From Roseburia sp. (lineage in GTDB: Bacteria > Bacillota > Clostridia > Lachnospirales > Lachnospiraceae): DNA of 12,225 nucleotides. The DNA is taken from the NCBI GenBank assembly GCA_030844625.1, contig JAUUNJ010000043.1:1-12225 (forward strand), written 5' to 3'. The notes beneath the pieces were generated by a model. It saw only the letters and a program-made list of their open reading frames with translations. It searched no databases and was not told the DNA's origin. How positions within the stretch are numbered: position 1 is the first letter of the stretch; each line of letters starts with the position of its first letter. A program made the position numbers and the translations under genes. Positions 1 to 6,889 of the stretch are shown piece by piece.

Positions 1-691
1 TATCTCTAAATATTAGAATAACTATTAATACCAAAAGATTCCATAATGACTCATATAAAAATGTGGGTTGAACCTGAATATATCCAATTTCTGTGAGAGT
101 TTTTCCTCTTAGATTTTCCATTCCCGTTCTCACCACATCAGGTACTTCAGTAATACTGTAATGATCATCAAAATATATTCTCATTGCCAATAGGTTTGTA
201 TCACCTGCCACCTGACCGAAAGCTTCTCTGTTAAAAAAATTGCCCCAGCGGCCAATGATCTGACCGGTAATCAGCCCCAGAACTGCAGTATCAACAGCCT
301 GCCTAAAAGACATTTTTTTTATTCTGGTATAAATAAAGCAGGTCAGCACTGCTGCAATAACAGCTCCATAAATGGCAAGCCCGCCCTCCCAGATACTGAC
401 AATCGATTCCGGGTGCCGGCTGTAATATTCCCAACTGAATATTACATAATAAAGGCGTGCTCCCAAAATACTGAATATAATAGCATATATTGCAAAATCA
501 ATATATTGATTATAATCCTGCCCTGTTCTTTTCGCCTCTAAACACGCAATCAAAATGCCTGCCAATGTGCCAAAAGCAATGATGCATCCGTAAAAAGCAA
601 TATTCACACCAAATAAACTAAAACTTTTCGGAAGATTATCTATATTTATATGTAAATTGGGAAACTGAATTGATGTTGCTAAAATGTCCAT
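1..691 (-). CDS. lgt: Prolipoprotein diacylglyceryl transferase Lgt, partial (3' end outside the window)
   Basis: I translated this by hand: 230 residues from an ATG at 691, preceded by GGAAAGGAAAGACA, and open to the left edge. Lgt is an integral membrane enzyme that moves diacylglycerol from phosphatidylglycerol to the lipobox cysteine of prelipoproteins. Family landmarks are all present: a hydrophobic first half with several membrane segments, WEGGLAIYGA at about 101-110 (the glycine-rich loop; Gram-positive members often carry Tyr where E. coli has His), GRWGNFFNREAFG at about 147-159 (the Lgt signature with its essential Arg and Asn), and QPTFLYESLWNL at about 208-219. The last transmembrane helix has just begun at the window edge, so roughly the final 50-100 residues are missing from view. 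It is divergent from ychF. I found no convincing promoter in the AT-rich gap. Identification is secure. Confidence 0.96.
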   Translation of the reverse strand, partial: MDILATSIQFPNLHINIDNLPKSFSLFGVNIAFYGCIIAFGTLAGILIACLEAKRTGQDYNQYIDFAIYAIIFSILGARLYYVIFSWEYYSRHPESIVSIWEGGLAIYGAVIAAVLTCFIYTRIKKMSFRQAVDTAVLGLITGQIIGRWGNFFNREAFGQVAGDTNLLAMRIYFDDHYSITEVPDVVRTGMENLRGKTLTEIGYIQVQPTFLYESLWNLLVLIVILIFRD

Positions 692-833
692 TGTCTTTCC
701 TTTCCTATATAATAAATTATTTTTATAATAGTTTTATCATTAAATATTATTCTACAAGGAATCATTTTCAAAATCAACAAAATATGGTAAACTGTTTGTT
801 GACATTATGAAAATAAAAGTCCATGAGGCTTTT

Positions 834-847
834 CCCGGCATTCCGGG
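834..847 (+). other. Small GC-rich hairpin in the ychF leader
   Basis: CCCGG (834-838) and CCGGG (843-847) pair around a CATT loop, just upstream of the ychF ribosome binding site in otherwise AT-rich DNA. Its location would put it in the 5' untranslated region. Five pairs is short and the function is unknown; it may be chance. Confidence 0.3.
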
Positions 848-872
848 TAACAAAAGATTGGAGGATATAAAC

Positions 873-1970
873 ATGAAATTAGGTATTGTTGGTCTGCCCA
901 ACGTGGGCAAAAGTACTTTATTTAATTCATTAACGAAAGCCGGAGCAGAATCAGCCAACTATCCGTTCTGTACCATTGATCCTAACGTGGGAGTTGTTGC
1001 AGTTCCTGACAAAAGACTTGATCAGCTGACAGCTTTATATAATTCAGCAAAAACCACTCCTGCTGTAATTGAATTTGTGGATATTGCAGGATTGGTGAAA
1101 GGTGCTTCAAAAGGTGAGGGTCTGGGGAACCAGTTTCTCGCAAACATTCGTGAGGTTGACGCAATTGTTCACGTTGTCAGATGTTTTGAAGATACCAACG
1201 TTATTCACGTTGACGGCAGCGTAGACCCAATACGTGATATTGACACCATTAACCTTGAGCTTATTTTCTCCGATGTGGAGATTCTCGAAAGACGTATTGC
1301 AAAAACTACAAGAGGCGCAAGAAATGACAAGACTCTTGCCAAGGAGCTTGACTTCCAGCAGAGAATGAAATCTTTTCTGGAAGAAGGCAGCCTTGCCATT
1401 AAATATGATACAGATGATGAAGATGAACTGGCATGGCTTGCGGAATACAATCTTCTCACTGCAAAGCCTGTTATCTTTGCCGCCAATGTTGCTGAGGACG
1501 ATCTTGCCGATGATGGTACTTCTAACACACATGTTCAGGCAGTAAGAAAGTTTGCTGCTGAAAACGACTGTGAGGTTTTTGTAATCAGTGCTGAAATTGA
1601 ACAGGAAATCGCCGAGCTTGATGACGAAGAAAAGCAGATGTTCCTTGAAGATTTGGGCATTCAGGAATCCGGTCTTGATAAGTTAATCAAAGCGAGCTAC
1701 TCTCTTCTGGGATTAATCAGTTATCTGACTTCCGGAGAAGACGAAACCAGAGCCTGGACAATTACCAAGGGGACCAAAGCCCCACAGGCTGCCGGAAAGA
1801 TTCACACTGATTTTGAGAGAGGCTTTATTTGTGCTGAAGTTGTGAGTTTTGACGATTTAATGGACTGCGGTTCATATACCAAAGCAAAAGAAAAAGGTCT
1901 GGTCGGACTTCAGGGAAAAGAATACGTTGTAAAAGATGGCGATGTTATTCTGTTCCGATTTAATGTATAA
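873..1970 (+). CDS. ychF: Redox-regulated ATPase YchF (Obg-like P-loop ATPase)
   Basis: Universally conserved TRAFAC-class P-loop protein that in known members prefers ATP over GTP, binds ribosomes and affects stress responses. The 365-residue length matches the family. The P-loop GLPNVGKST is at about 7-15 and the G3 motif DIAGLV at 70-75. The G4 position reads NVAE at 205-208 instead of NKxD, which is the hallmark of ATP preference in YchF/OLA1. A coiled-coil insert (about 130-175, [12 protein letters not shown] onward) and the C-terminal TGS domain (about 281-364, ending in [11 protein letters not shown]) are both there. The start is set at 873: GGAGG at 860-864 lies 8 bases upstream and the protein then begins [10 protein letters not shown] as in homologues. 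The frame is open upstream to an ATG at 807, but the extra 22 residues do not resemble the family. Transcription ends at the hairpin just after the stop. Confidence 0.97.
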   Translation: MKLGIVGLPNVGKSTLFNSLTKAGAESANYPFCTIDPNVGVVAVPDKRLDQLTALYNSAKTTPAVIEFVDIAGLVKGASKGEGLGNQFLANIREVDAIVHVVRCFEDTNVIHVDGSVDPIRDIDTINLELIFSDVEILERRIAKTTRGARNDKTLAKELDFQQRMKSFLEEGSLAIKYDTDDEDELAWLAEYNLLTAKPVIFAANVAEDDLADDGTSNTHVQAVRKFAAENDCEVFVISAEIEQEIAELDDEEKQMFLEDLGIQESGLDKLIKASYSLLGLISYLTSGEDETRAWTITKGTKAPQAAGKIHTDFERGFICAEVVSFDDLMDCGSYTKAKEKGLVGLQGKEYVVKDGDVILFRFNV

Positions 1971-1978
1971 ATGTAACA

Positions 1979-2010
1979 AAAAAGGTTTCGGATTTATCCG
2001 AGACCTTTTT
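1979..2010. terminator. Bidirectional rho-independent terminator between ychF and the convergent membrane protein gene
   Basis: Arms 1979-1992 and 1997-2010 form a 14-pair stem with one G-T wobble around a TTTA loop. The A-run/T-run flanks give a U-tract in either direction (five T after the plus-strand stem, seven after the minus-strand stem). It starts 8 bases after the ychF stop and lies 6 bases beyond the stop codon of the minus-strand gene, so it can serve both. Confidence 0.93.
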
Positions 2011-2016
2011 GTTCAA

Positions 2017-2763
2017 TTATATATTTACTCCCATAGTTCTTTTCTTTTTAAGCATACATGTTTCATATACAAGCAATACTAACATTATTAACTTCGATAT
2101 TCCAAAAATTATTTCTATGACTGCTTCTTCCAAACCGCCCCTGAATATATTTTCCAGACCCACATTCATAATCAACATTATTCTGTCAAAAATTATAAAT
2201 ATTAACTGTAAGCCTGCCAGAACATATAGCAATTTTGATATAACATTTTTTCTTAATATGAAAAACATAAAAATAACAATTACTGTTACTATCTCAACAA
2301 TAAAAGGAATATAAGCAATAAATTCCCACTGGCTTTTTGTCCCATACACTCCATCCATATTCCTTTGCATCCATTCCATGTAACAATAGGTAACCACTTT
2401 TTGAATGATCACTATAACAAAATATAATCCCATAATGATCCCCATTTTTTTAGATGTCATTTTATTCATAAGAGATAATATCAATCCCATTATTACAAGT
2501 ATTGTAACAGCAACGTTTTTTGCAGCCTGCATATAAAGGAACCCATCTGCAAAAGTATGAATTTCTTCATCCAGATTCGGAATAAGTACACTCATATAAT
2601 ACCTTATCATAATTAAATACACAAAAACTGCAATTGCATATAATATTATCTCAACATATCTTGCCGGAGATTTTTTCAGTACCGGTTCACTATCCACACA
2701 TTTTTTTAGAGTATACCCCTTCTCTTCTCTGAACCGTCTTATTTTTTCTCCAAATTCTACCAT
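2017..2763 (-). CDS. Six-helix membrane protein with a vestigial Xre-type N-terminus (helix-turn-helix apparently deleted)
   Basis: This 248-residue protein has about six transmembrane helices (roughly residues 36-61, 73-100, 108-130, 146-170, 174-200 and 213-238). The first 18 residues, MVEFGEKIRRFREEKGYT, read like helix 1 of a Cro/C1-type HTH, as in the Firmicutes proteins that join an Xre DNA-binding domain to a membrane domain. In those proteins about 45-50 further residues of HTH follow before a linker of the kind KECVEKxPVL. Here the sequence jumps directly to KKCVDSEPVLKKSPARY, so helices 2-5 appear to be missing in frame. The start at 2763 is supported by GAGGGAG six bases upstream. 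It lies downstream of the ABC operon on the same strand with its own likely promoter. DNA binding is therefore unlikely. It may be a membrane-only derivative or a decaying gene. Confidence 0.8.
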   Translation of the reverse strand: MVEFGEKIRRFREEKGYTLKKCVDSEPVLKKSPARYVEIILYAIAVFVYLIMIRYYMSVLIPNLDEEIHTFADGFLYMQAAKNVAVTILVIMGLILSLMNKMTSKKMGIIMGLYFVIVIIQKVVTYCYMEWMQRNMDGVYGTKSQWEFIAYIPFIVEIVTVIVIFMFFILRKNVISKLLYVLAGLQLIFIIFDRIMLIMNVGLENIFRGGLEEAVIEIIFGISKLIMLVLLVYETCMLKKKRTMGVNI

Positions 2764-2804
2764 AATGTACTCCCTCTTTGTTTTCTGTTGTTCAAACCTG
2801 CTCT

Positions 2805-2813
2805 ATTATATCA
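2805..2813 (-). promoter_or_regulatory. Extended -10 promoter for the membrane protein gene
   Basis: Read on the minus strand, TGA-TATAAT is a perfect -10 with the upstream TG extension. It is 42 bases from the start codon, with an AT-rich upstream stretch and only a poor -35 (TTATTC, spacing 16). The ferritin promoter uses the same GTGATATAAT layout. This suggests the gene can be transcribed independently of the ABC operon. Confidence 0.5.
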
Positions 2814-2936
2814 CATTTTGTTTTTCGAATAAAGAAATACCGATAAATTTGAATGGAAGCAGAATGGTAACATATCTGCAATGACAGTAAAATCACTTGT
2901 CTGGACATATACCGCTCTAATTTTATGATGAAACTT

Positions 2937-3614
2937 TTATGCAAAATCCTTTTTGCTGATAATTTTCTCAGTGATAAATATTCCTGCAATTGTAAAAACA
3001 ATTCCCAATACCAGAACACTCAGACTTGCAAGGAGTGAATTTTCTTTTATCCATAGCAGCAGCTTAATAACTCCCTGTATTCCATCTTCTTCACCATCAT
3101 TTATCACAGCTATCACAGACAATAAACCAAACCATAATATAAATCCCGGCAGTATGTGAATAATTGACATCAATTGCTGGCTATTTCCCTTTCCAATAAA
3201 GTAGAACAAAACATTCTGAATTGACATGAAAATCAATCCTATTGCCATAAACGAAATTATCATTTCCGGTACATAGACAAAATCTGCTTTTCCCTGTATA
3301 TATAATATAGCTGCAACAATTGCCGCAAGAACACTACTATACATAAGAAGAAACACTCCTGTCATAAATCTTCCGGCAATTCTGTTCAAATCCGTCCCCG
3401 GAAGCATATTTACAAAACCCGTTTCAGGCTTTTGTTCAAAATTAAAAACTCCTCCCTGTATTACTGTTGCCGCAAAAATCAAATACAATATTCCTGTAAG
3501 CGCATCTCCACTGTCTGCACTCAATATATATGCAAAAAATCCAAAAATCAATATAATTATAATCTGTAACTTTATACGTCTAATATCTATCATTGTATAT
3601 TTAAGCGCTTTCAT
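2937..3614 (-). CDS. ABC-2 type transporter permease of a YtrABC-like system
   Basis: A 225-residue polytopic membrane protein with about six hydrophobic helices, the arrangement expected of an ABC-2 type permease; by position it is the membrane partner of the ATPase encoded immediately upstream. The start is placed at 3614 (MKALKYTMIDIRR), because GGAGGG lies 7 bases upstream. The frame stays open for 40 more codons inside the ATPase gene, but those residues are an out-of-frame reading of the ATPase C-terminus. The start overlaps the end of the ATPase gene by 14 bases, so translational coupling is likely. There is no periplasmic binding protein or large extracellular loop, which fits an exporter or a cell-envelope-stress transporter of the YtrA regulon type. 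The substrate cannot be told from sequence. No clear terminator follows it. Confidence 0.85.
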   Translation of the reverse strand: MKALKYTMIDIRRIKLQIIIILIFGFFAYILSADSGDALTGILYLIFAATVIQGGVFNFEQKPETGFVNMLPGTDLNRIAGRFMTGVFLLMYSSVLAAIVAAILYIQGKADFVYVPEMIISFMAIGLIFMSIQNVLFYFIGKGNSQQLMSIIHILPGFILWFGLLSVIAVINDGEEDGIQGVIKLLLWIKENSLLASLSVLVLGIVFTIAGIFITEKIISKKDFA

Positions 3615-4470
3615 TTTCCGCCCTCCTGTTTTTAATGCTGTGAAGCATGATTTGTGAAATTTCCGGTTTTTCAAAAGTGAAATTCTGCCCAAAACATCCT
3701 GCATCATCACTTGAAATAATTGCCTCAAATCCAAACTTCTTCTTCTCTACCCCTATCAGTTTATTTCTCTGCTCCAACGTAAGTTCATCATAATCACCTT
3801 TTATAAGCAAATAATCTTCAAGAAATTCTTCTTTGGCCTTGTTTAACACTATCTGTCCATTGTCTATAAATACAATGTAGTCTGCTATTTCTTCCAGATC
3901 GCTTAAAACATGTGTGGAAAATAATATGCTTCTGGTTCCGTCTTCTATATACTCCTGAAGCTGCGACAGCAATTCATCCCTTACCACCGGGTCCAGTCCA
4001 TTGGTCGCTTCATCCAGAATCAATAATTTAGCATTTCTTGAAAAAACTCCAGCAAACATCAGTTTAACTTTCATTCCTCTTGAAAAATCTTCTATTTTTT
4101 TGTTTTCCGGAAGATTATATTTTTTTATGAAGCGATTGAACTTTTGTAAATCAAATGTGGGATAAAATGACTTCAACGTATTTCTTACGTCTTTTACCTT
4201 GTATCCTTTCGGAAAATAAGCTTCATCTCCCACATAGGCAATGCTTTCCTTATATTTCACCGGATTATCCTCATATGTTATTCCATCAATCTTAATTTCA
4301 CCCTCCCTGAACTTACAAATATGGTTAATCAGATTGATTGTTGTAGTTTTTCCCGCTCCATTCTGTCCCACATAGCCCATTATATATCCTGGGGGTAGCA
4401 TCAGGTTAATATTCTTAAGCGAAAAACCTTTATATTCCTTGTTTAAATCTCTAATTTCTAAAATGTTCAT
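3601..4470 (-). CDS. ABC transporter ATP-binding protein (YtrB-like)
   Basis: A 289-residue cytoplasmic ATPase with a nucleotide-binding domain followed by a C-terminal extension of about 75 residues. Visible motifs are Walker A GQNGAGKT at 35-42, a signature loop FSRGMKVKL at about 130-138 (a degenerate LSGGQ, common in this subfamily), Walker B LLILDEAT at 150-157 with the catalytic Glu, and the switch His in STHVLSD at 188. At the Q-loop the usual Gln is replaced by an acidic residue (YVGDEAYF, about 80-87). The ATG at 4470 is chosen because AGGAG lies 5 bases upstream; a TTG 21 bases earlier in the same frame overlaps the repressor gene and is less likely. It starts 8 bases after the gntR stop and overlaps the permease start by 14 bases, giving a repressor-ATPase-permease operon like ytrAB-type loci. 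Confidence 0.94.
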   Translation of the reverse strand: MNILEIRDLNKEYKGFSLKNINLMLPPGYIMGYVGQNGAGKTTTINLINHICKFREGEIKIDGITYEDNPVKYKESIAYVGDEAYFPKGYKVKDVRNTLKSFYPTFDLQKFNRFIKKYNLPENKKIEDFSRGMKVKLMFAGVFSRNAKLLILDEATNGLDPVVRDELLSQLQEYIEDGTRSILFSTHVLSDLEEIADYIVFIDNGQIVLNKAKEEFLEDYLLIKGDYDELTLEQRNKLIGVEKKKFGFEAIISSDDAGCFGQNFTFEKPEISQIMLHSIKNRRAENESA

Positions 4471-4478
4471 AACTACTC

Positions 4479-4850
4479 CTATTCCTCCCAAACAGAATCA
4501 ACAATTTCTTTCACTTCTGCTTTTGTCATTCCAATGCGTTTTGCCGTTTCTACAGCAGTCTCTATCCCCTGCTCAATTCTCATGAGATACTGCTCTTTCA
4601 ATATTTTATTATTTTTAGGCAGCACAACACTGCCTTTCCCCTGCATGGTCGCAATAAAACCTTCCCTTTCCAAATCATTGTATGCCCTTGTTGTGGTGAT
4701 TACGCTGACCCCCACTTCTTTTGCCAGATTTCTGATAGATGGCAGGACAGTTCCCTCTCCTATCTGACCATTTAGAATCTGTTCTTTAATCTGTTCCTTT
4801 ATCTGCGCATAAATAGGCAGTTCAGACTGATTCGATATAATAATTTTCAA
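4479..4850 (-). CDS. GntR-family transcriptional regulator, YtrA subfamily
   Basis: A 123-residue DNA-binding protein. The winged helix-turn-helix covers about residues 12-78 (PIYAQIKEQIKEQI, then LPSIRNLAKEVGVS, TTTRAYNDLEREGFI and the wing GKGSVV). It is followed only by a short helical tail of about 45 residues in place of the large effector domains of FadR or HutC types; this compact build defines the YtrA group, which usually represses its own ABC transporter operon. I place the start at a TTG (4850), because GGAGG sits 7 bases upstream and the protein then begins MKIIISNQSELPIY. A GTG at 4883 gives 11 extra residues with no ribosome binding site. It is first in the operon, behind a promoter embedded in a large inverted repeat, so it is probably autoregulatory. 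No effector is evident. Confidence 0.92.
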   Translation of the reverse strand: MKIIISNQSELPIYAQIKEQIKEQILNGQIGEGTVLPSIRNLAKEVGVSVITTTRAYNDLEREGFIATMQGKGSVVLPKNNKILKEQYLMRIEQGIETAVETAKRIGMTKAEVKEIVDSVWEE

Positions 4851-4932
4851 CTTGGTACCTCCGGTTTGTCCAGAAAACAGCACGTGGTTTTTCTTTGTTT
4901 ATGAAAGACCAAATCTTTACCGTCTCCTCAAA

Positions 4933-4970
4933 GTATATACTGTATACATTACATTATATACAGTATATGC
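4933..4970. promoter_or_regulatory. Probable operator for the YtrA-type repressor
   Basis: Arms 4933-4946 and 4957-4970 form an inverted repeat matching at 13 of 14 positions across a 10-base centre. Each arm is itself nearly palindromic around TATACTGTATA / TATACAGTATA, so two dimer sites side by side are also possible. One arm fills the -35/-10 spacer and touches the -10 box of the minus-strand promoter; the other covers the predicted transcription start. That is a repressing geometry. Assignment to the adjacent GntR protein is inferred from position. Confidence 0.75.
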
Positions 4971-4980
4971 AATTTGTCAA
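4953..4980 (-). promoter_or_regulatory. Consensus sigma-A promoter of the gntR-ABC operon
   Basis: On the minus strand, TTGACA (4975-4980) and TATAAT (4953-4958) are separated by 16 bases; both hexamers match the consensus exactly. The predicted transcript begins near 4945, about 95 bases before the TTG start of the repressor gene. A promoter this strong usually needs a repressor, which fits the overlapping inverted repeat. Confidence 0.85.
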
Positions 4981-5024
4981 TATTAAAAATATTCTTATAT
5001 AGCTGTTCCCATATGATAAAAAAG

Positions 5025-5033
5025 TGATATAAT
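5025..5033 (+). promoter_or_regulatory. Extended -10 promoter of the ferritin gene
   Basis: TGA followed by TATAAT (5028-5033) forms an extended -10, 61 bases before the ferritin ATG. The -35 is weak (TGTTCC at 5004-5009), with AT-rich DNA upstream (4981-5000). I could not see a convincing Fur or PerR box over it. Confidence 0.55.
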
Positions 5034-5094
5034 ACGGTTGTTGGACATTTATAAATACTTTAATGTCAATCTATATTATTTAGGAGGTATTTTT

Positions 5095-5607
5095 ATGTTA
5101 GATAAAAAAATTGTCGATTTATTAAACCAGCAGGTAAACAAAGAGTTTTATTCTGCATATCTGTATCTGGATTTTTCAAACTATTATTATGATAACGGTT
5201 TAGACGGATTCGGTAACTGGTATAAAGTACAGGCTCAGGAAGAAAGTGCCCACGCAATGCTTTTTGTTCAATATCTGCAAAATAATGGTGAAACTGTAGT
5301 TCTTGATGCAATTGACAAGCCTGCAGTCCAGCTTACAGATGCCAAAACTGTTTTGGAAGAGACTTTAAAACATGAGCAGTATGTAACCAGTCTGATTCAT
5401 GATATTTATGATGCTGCATACTCTGTCAAAGATTTTCGAACAATGCAGTTTTTAGACTGGTTTGTCAAAGAACAGGGCGAAGAGGAAAAGAATGCTGACG
5501 ATCTTATTAAAAGATATACATTATTCGGCAACGATCCGAAAAGTCTGTATATGTTAGACAATGAACTTGCTTCAAGAGTATATACAGCTCCTTCACTTAC
5601 TTTATAA
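5095..5607 (+). CDS. ftnA: Non-haem bacterial ferritin
   Basis: A 170-residue iron-storage protein expected to form a 24-subunit cytosolic shell that oxidises ferrous iron and stores it as ferric mineral. Residues align without gaps to the numbering of E. coli FtnA: site A has Glu17, Glu50 and His53; site B has Glu94, Gln127 and Glu130; the third-site ligands Glu49, Glu126 and Glu129 are also present, and so is Tyr24. No haem-ligating Met typical of bacterioferritin is evident at about position 52 (Ala there). The start at 5095 has AGGAGG 7 bases upstream; a longer reading from 5038 lies largely in the leader and is rejected. It is divergent from the gntR-ABC operon and ends at a long hairpin. 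The likely role is iron storage and protection from Fenton chemistry in an anaerobe exposed to oxygen. Confidence 0.95.
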   Translation: MLDKKIVDLLNQQVNKEFYSAYLYLDFSNYYYDNGLDGFGNWYKVQAQEESAHAMLFVQYLQNNGETVVLDAIDKPAVQLTDAKTVLEETLKHEQYVTSLIHDIYDAAYSVKDFRTMQFLDWFVKEQGEEEKNADDLIKRYTLFGNDPKSLYMLDNELASRVYTAPSLTL

Positions 5608-5627
5608 TCAAATATAGGATACATATA

Positions 5628-5693
5628 AAAGCTGCTGCCACAATGATCTGTGTCCAGGATTCTGGGTACATATCATTTGTGACAGCAGTTTTT
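5628..5693. terminator. Long imperfect hairpin terminator between ferritin and the aldo/keto reductase operon
   Basis: The left arm (5628-5655) and right arm (5664-5692) pair over about 25 positions with two mismatches, one single-base bulge and a few G-T pairs, closing around a 9-base loop. The core pairs CTGCTG with CAGCAG and CACAA with TTGTG. On the plus strand it is followed by a run of T, giving a good ferritin terminator. On the minus strand the T-run is shorter, but it would still serve the convergent reductase operon. It is longer than most terminators in the window. Confidence 0.75.
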
Positions 5694-5775
5694 ACAATTT
5701 TATATTTGTTTCTTCAAAATCAGCTAATTCCTTCCATTCTTCTGGGGAAAGCGGTTCACTTGTGCTATTTTCCAA
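5692..5775 (-). CDS. Possible 27-residue ORF overlapping the end of the aldo/keto reductase gene
   Basis: A TTG-started frame overlaps the reductase stop by 11 bases and encodes [18 protein letters not shown] plus nine more residues (DFEETNIKL), ending exactly at the base of the hairpin. The composition (acidic, with Trp, no rare-looking stretches) looks protein-like. However, the nearest Shine-Dalgarno-like motif (AAGGAAG) is more than 10 bases from the TTG. It may be a small translationally coupled protein, a remnant of a longer C-terminus lost by frameshift, or chance. I cannot distinguish these. Confidence 0.22.
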   Translation of the reverse strand: MENSTSEPLSPEEWKELADFEETNIKL

Positions 5776-6889
5776 AATAATTGGCTACTTCCTTTAAATC
5801 CTCAATAATTGGTAAATGCTGTGGGCATACCTTTTCACATTGACCACATGCCACACAATCACTGGCTTTACCAAAAATCTTAGTCAGATTGTCATAATAC
5901 TCACCCTGTGGTGTCCAGCCCTTTTCCTTGATTTCCTGCTTATCTGCATTATATAGTGAAAAATATTTTGGTATTGCTATTTTCATCGGACAACCTTCAG
6001 TACAATAAGAACATCCTGTACATGGTATAGCTATATTAGAATTAATGAAATCTACTGCTTTCTGAATAATATCCAGCTCTTTTTTATCGAGAGGCTTAAA
6101 ATCCATCATGTAATCTGTATTATCCAGAAGCTGTTCCATATCACTCATTCCACTAAGTACCATCATTACATTGTCAAGGCTTGCCGCAAAACGAACCGCC
6201 CATGATGGCACTGACATATCCGGATGGTATTCTTTAAATACCTTTTCCACCTCTTCTGGTACCTTTGCGAGAGTTCCGCCCTTCACCGGTTCCATTACAA
6301 TCACCGGCTTACCATACTTCTTTGCGACTTCATAGCATTTTCTGGACTGTACTCCTTCGCTATCCCAGTCAAGATAATTAATCTGAAGCTGAACAAACTC
6401 CATTTCAGGATGTTCCGCCAGAACTTTTTCTAAAAGTTCAGCATTATCGTGGAAAGAAAAACCAATGTTCTTTACAAGCCCCTGCTTTTTCTTCTCTACA
6501 ATCCAATCAAAGCAATCCAATTGTTTGTAGATTTCATAATGTTCCATACCAATGTCATGGAGCAGATAATAATCAAAATATTCTACACCTGTTTTTCTAA
6601 GCTGTTCATTAAAAATTTTGTCACGATCTTCTTTTGTATGAATAAATCCTGCATGAAGCTTGGTTGCCAGAGTATAACTGTCTCTTGGGTGACGTTTCAC
6701 AAGTGCTTCCTTGGTGGCTTCCTCACTCTTAAACGCACAATACATCCATGCCGTGTCAAAATATGTAAACCCTCTATCCAGAAAAGTGTCGACCATCTCT
6801 TTTGTCTGTTCCATGTCAATATCTCCCGGATCATTCGGGTTCAATGCAGGTAATCTCATTAATCCAAAACCTAATTTTTTTGCGTTCAT
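5765..6889 (-). CDS. Aldo/keto reductase with C-terminal 2x[4Fe-4S] ferredoxin domain
   Basis: A 374-residue cytosolic oxidoreductase. Residues 1-280 form a TIM-barrel aldo/keto reductase with the complete catalytic tetrad: Asp45, Tyr50, Lys77 and His111. Residues 285-374 carry two Cys clusters, CxxCxxCxxxCP at 290-301 and 345-356, as in 4Fe-4S dicluster domains. This fused architecture is common in anaerobic clostridia. The iron-sulphur tail suggests electron transfer from or to ferredoxin in place of, or together with, NAD(P)H. The physiological substrate is unknown. The start at 6889 has AGGAGG 6 bases upstream, and its ATG overlaps the stop of the upstream DUF1836 gene as ATGA, so the two are translationally coupled. 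Related proteins end at about the same place after the second cluster, so the C-terminus looks complete. Confidence 0.95.
   Translation of the reverse strand: MNAKKLGFGLMRLPALNPNDPGDIDMEQTKEMVDTFLDRGFTYFDTAWMYCAFKSEEATKEALVKRHPRDSYTLATKLHAGFIHTKEDRDKIFNEQLRKTGVEYFDYYLLHDIGMEHYEIYKQLDCFDWIVEKKKQGLVKNIGFSFHDNAELLEKVLAEHPEMEFVQLQINYLDWDSEGVQSRKCYEVAKKYGKPVIVMEPVKGGTLAKVPEEVEKVFKEYHPDMSVPSWAVRFAASLDNVMMVLSGMSDMEQLLDNTDYMMDFKPLDKKELDIIQKAVDFINSNIAIPCTGCSYCTEGCPMKIAIPKYFSLYNADKQEIKEKGWTPQGEYYDNLTKIFGKASDCVACGQCEKVCPQHLPIIEDLKEVANYFGK

Noticed and set aside
799..827. TTGACA upstream of ychF as a promoter
   Set aside because: No acceptable -10 occurs at 15-19 bases; the best hexamers match only about half of the consensus.
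807..872. In-frame N-terminal extension of ychF from an ATG at 807
   Set aside because: The extra 22 residues do not look like YchF, no ribosome binding site precedes 807, and GGAGG sits properly before the ATG at 873.
1107..1532. Long antisense open frames inside ychF
   Set aside because: They are mirror readings of a strongly conserved gene, with no ribosome binding site and low-complexity Ser/Cys-rich translations.
2792..3019. 75-codon minus-strand frame spanning the permease end and the gap
   Set aside because: Its first 30 residues are a frame-shifted reading of the permease C-terminus, and there is no ribosome binding site. The rest lies over the promoter of the next gene.
3615..3734. 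Longer permease start within the ATPase gene
   Set aside because: These 40 codons overlap conserved ATPase sequence out of frame, and a strong ribosome binding site supports the start at 3614.
4990..5035. Fur or PerR box at the ferritin promoter
   Set aside because: I looked for GATAAT-type and TTATAAT-N-ATTATAA repeats; only partial AT-rich similarities are seen.
5038..5094. Longer ferritin start
   Set aside because: It lies in the leader directly after the -10 box; AGGAGG at 5082-5087 and exact agreement with FtnA numbering support 5095.
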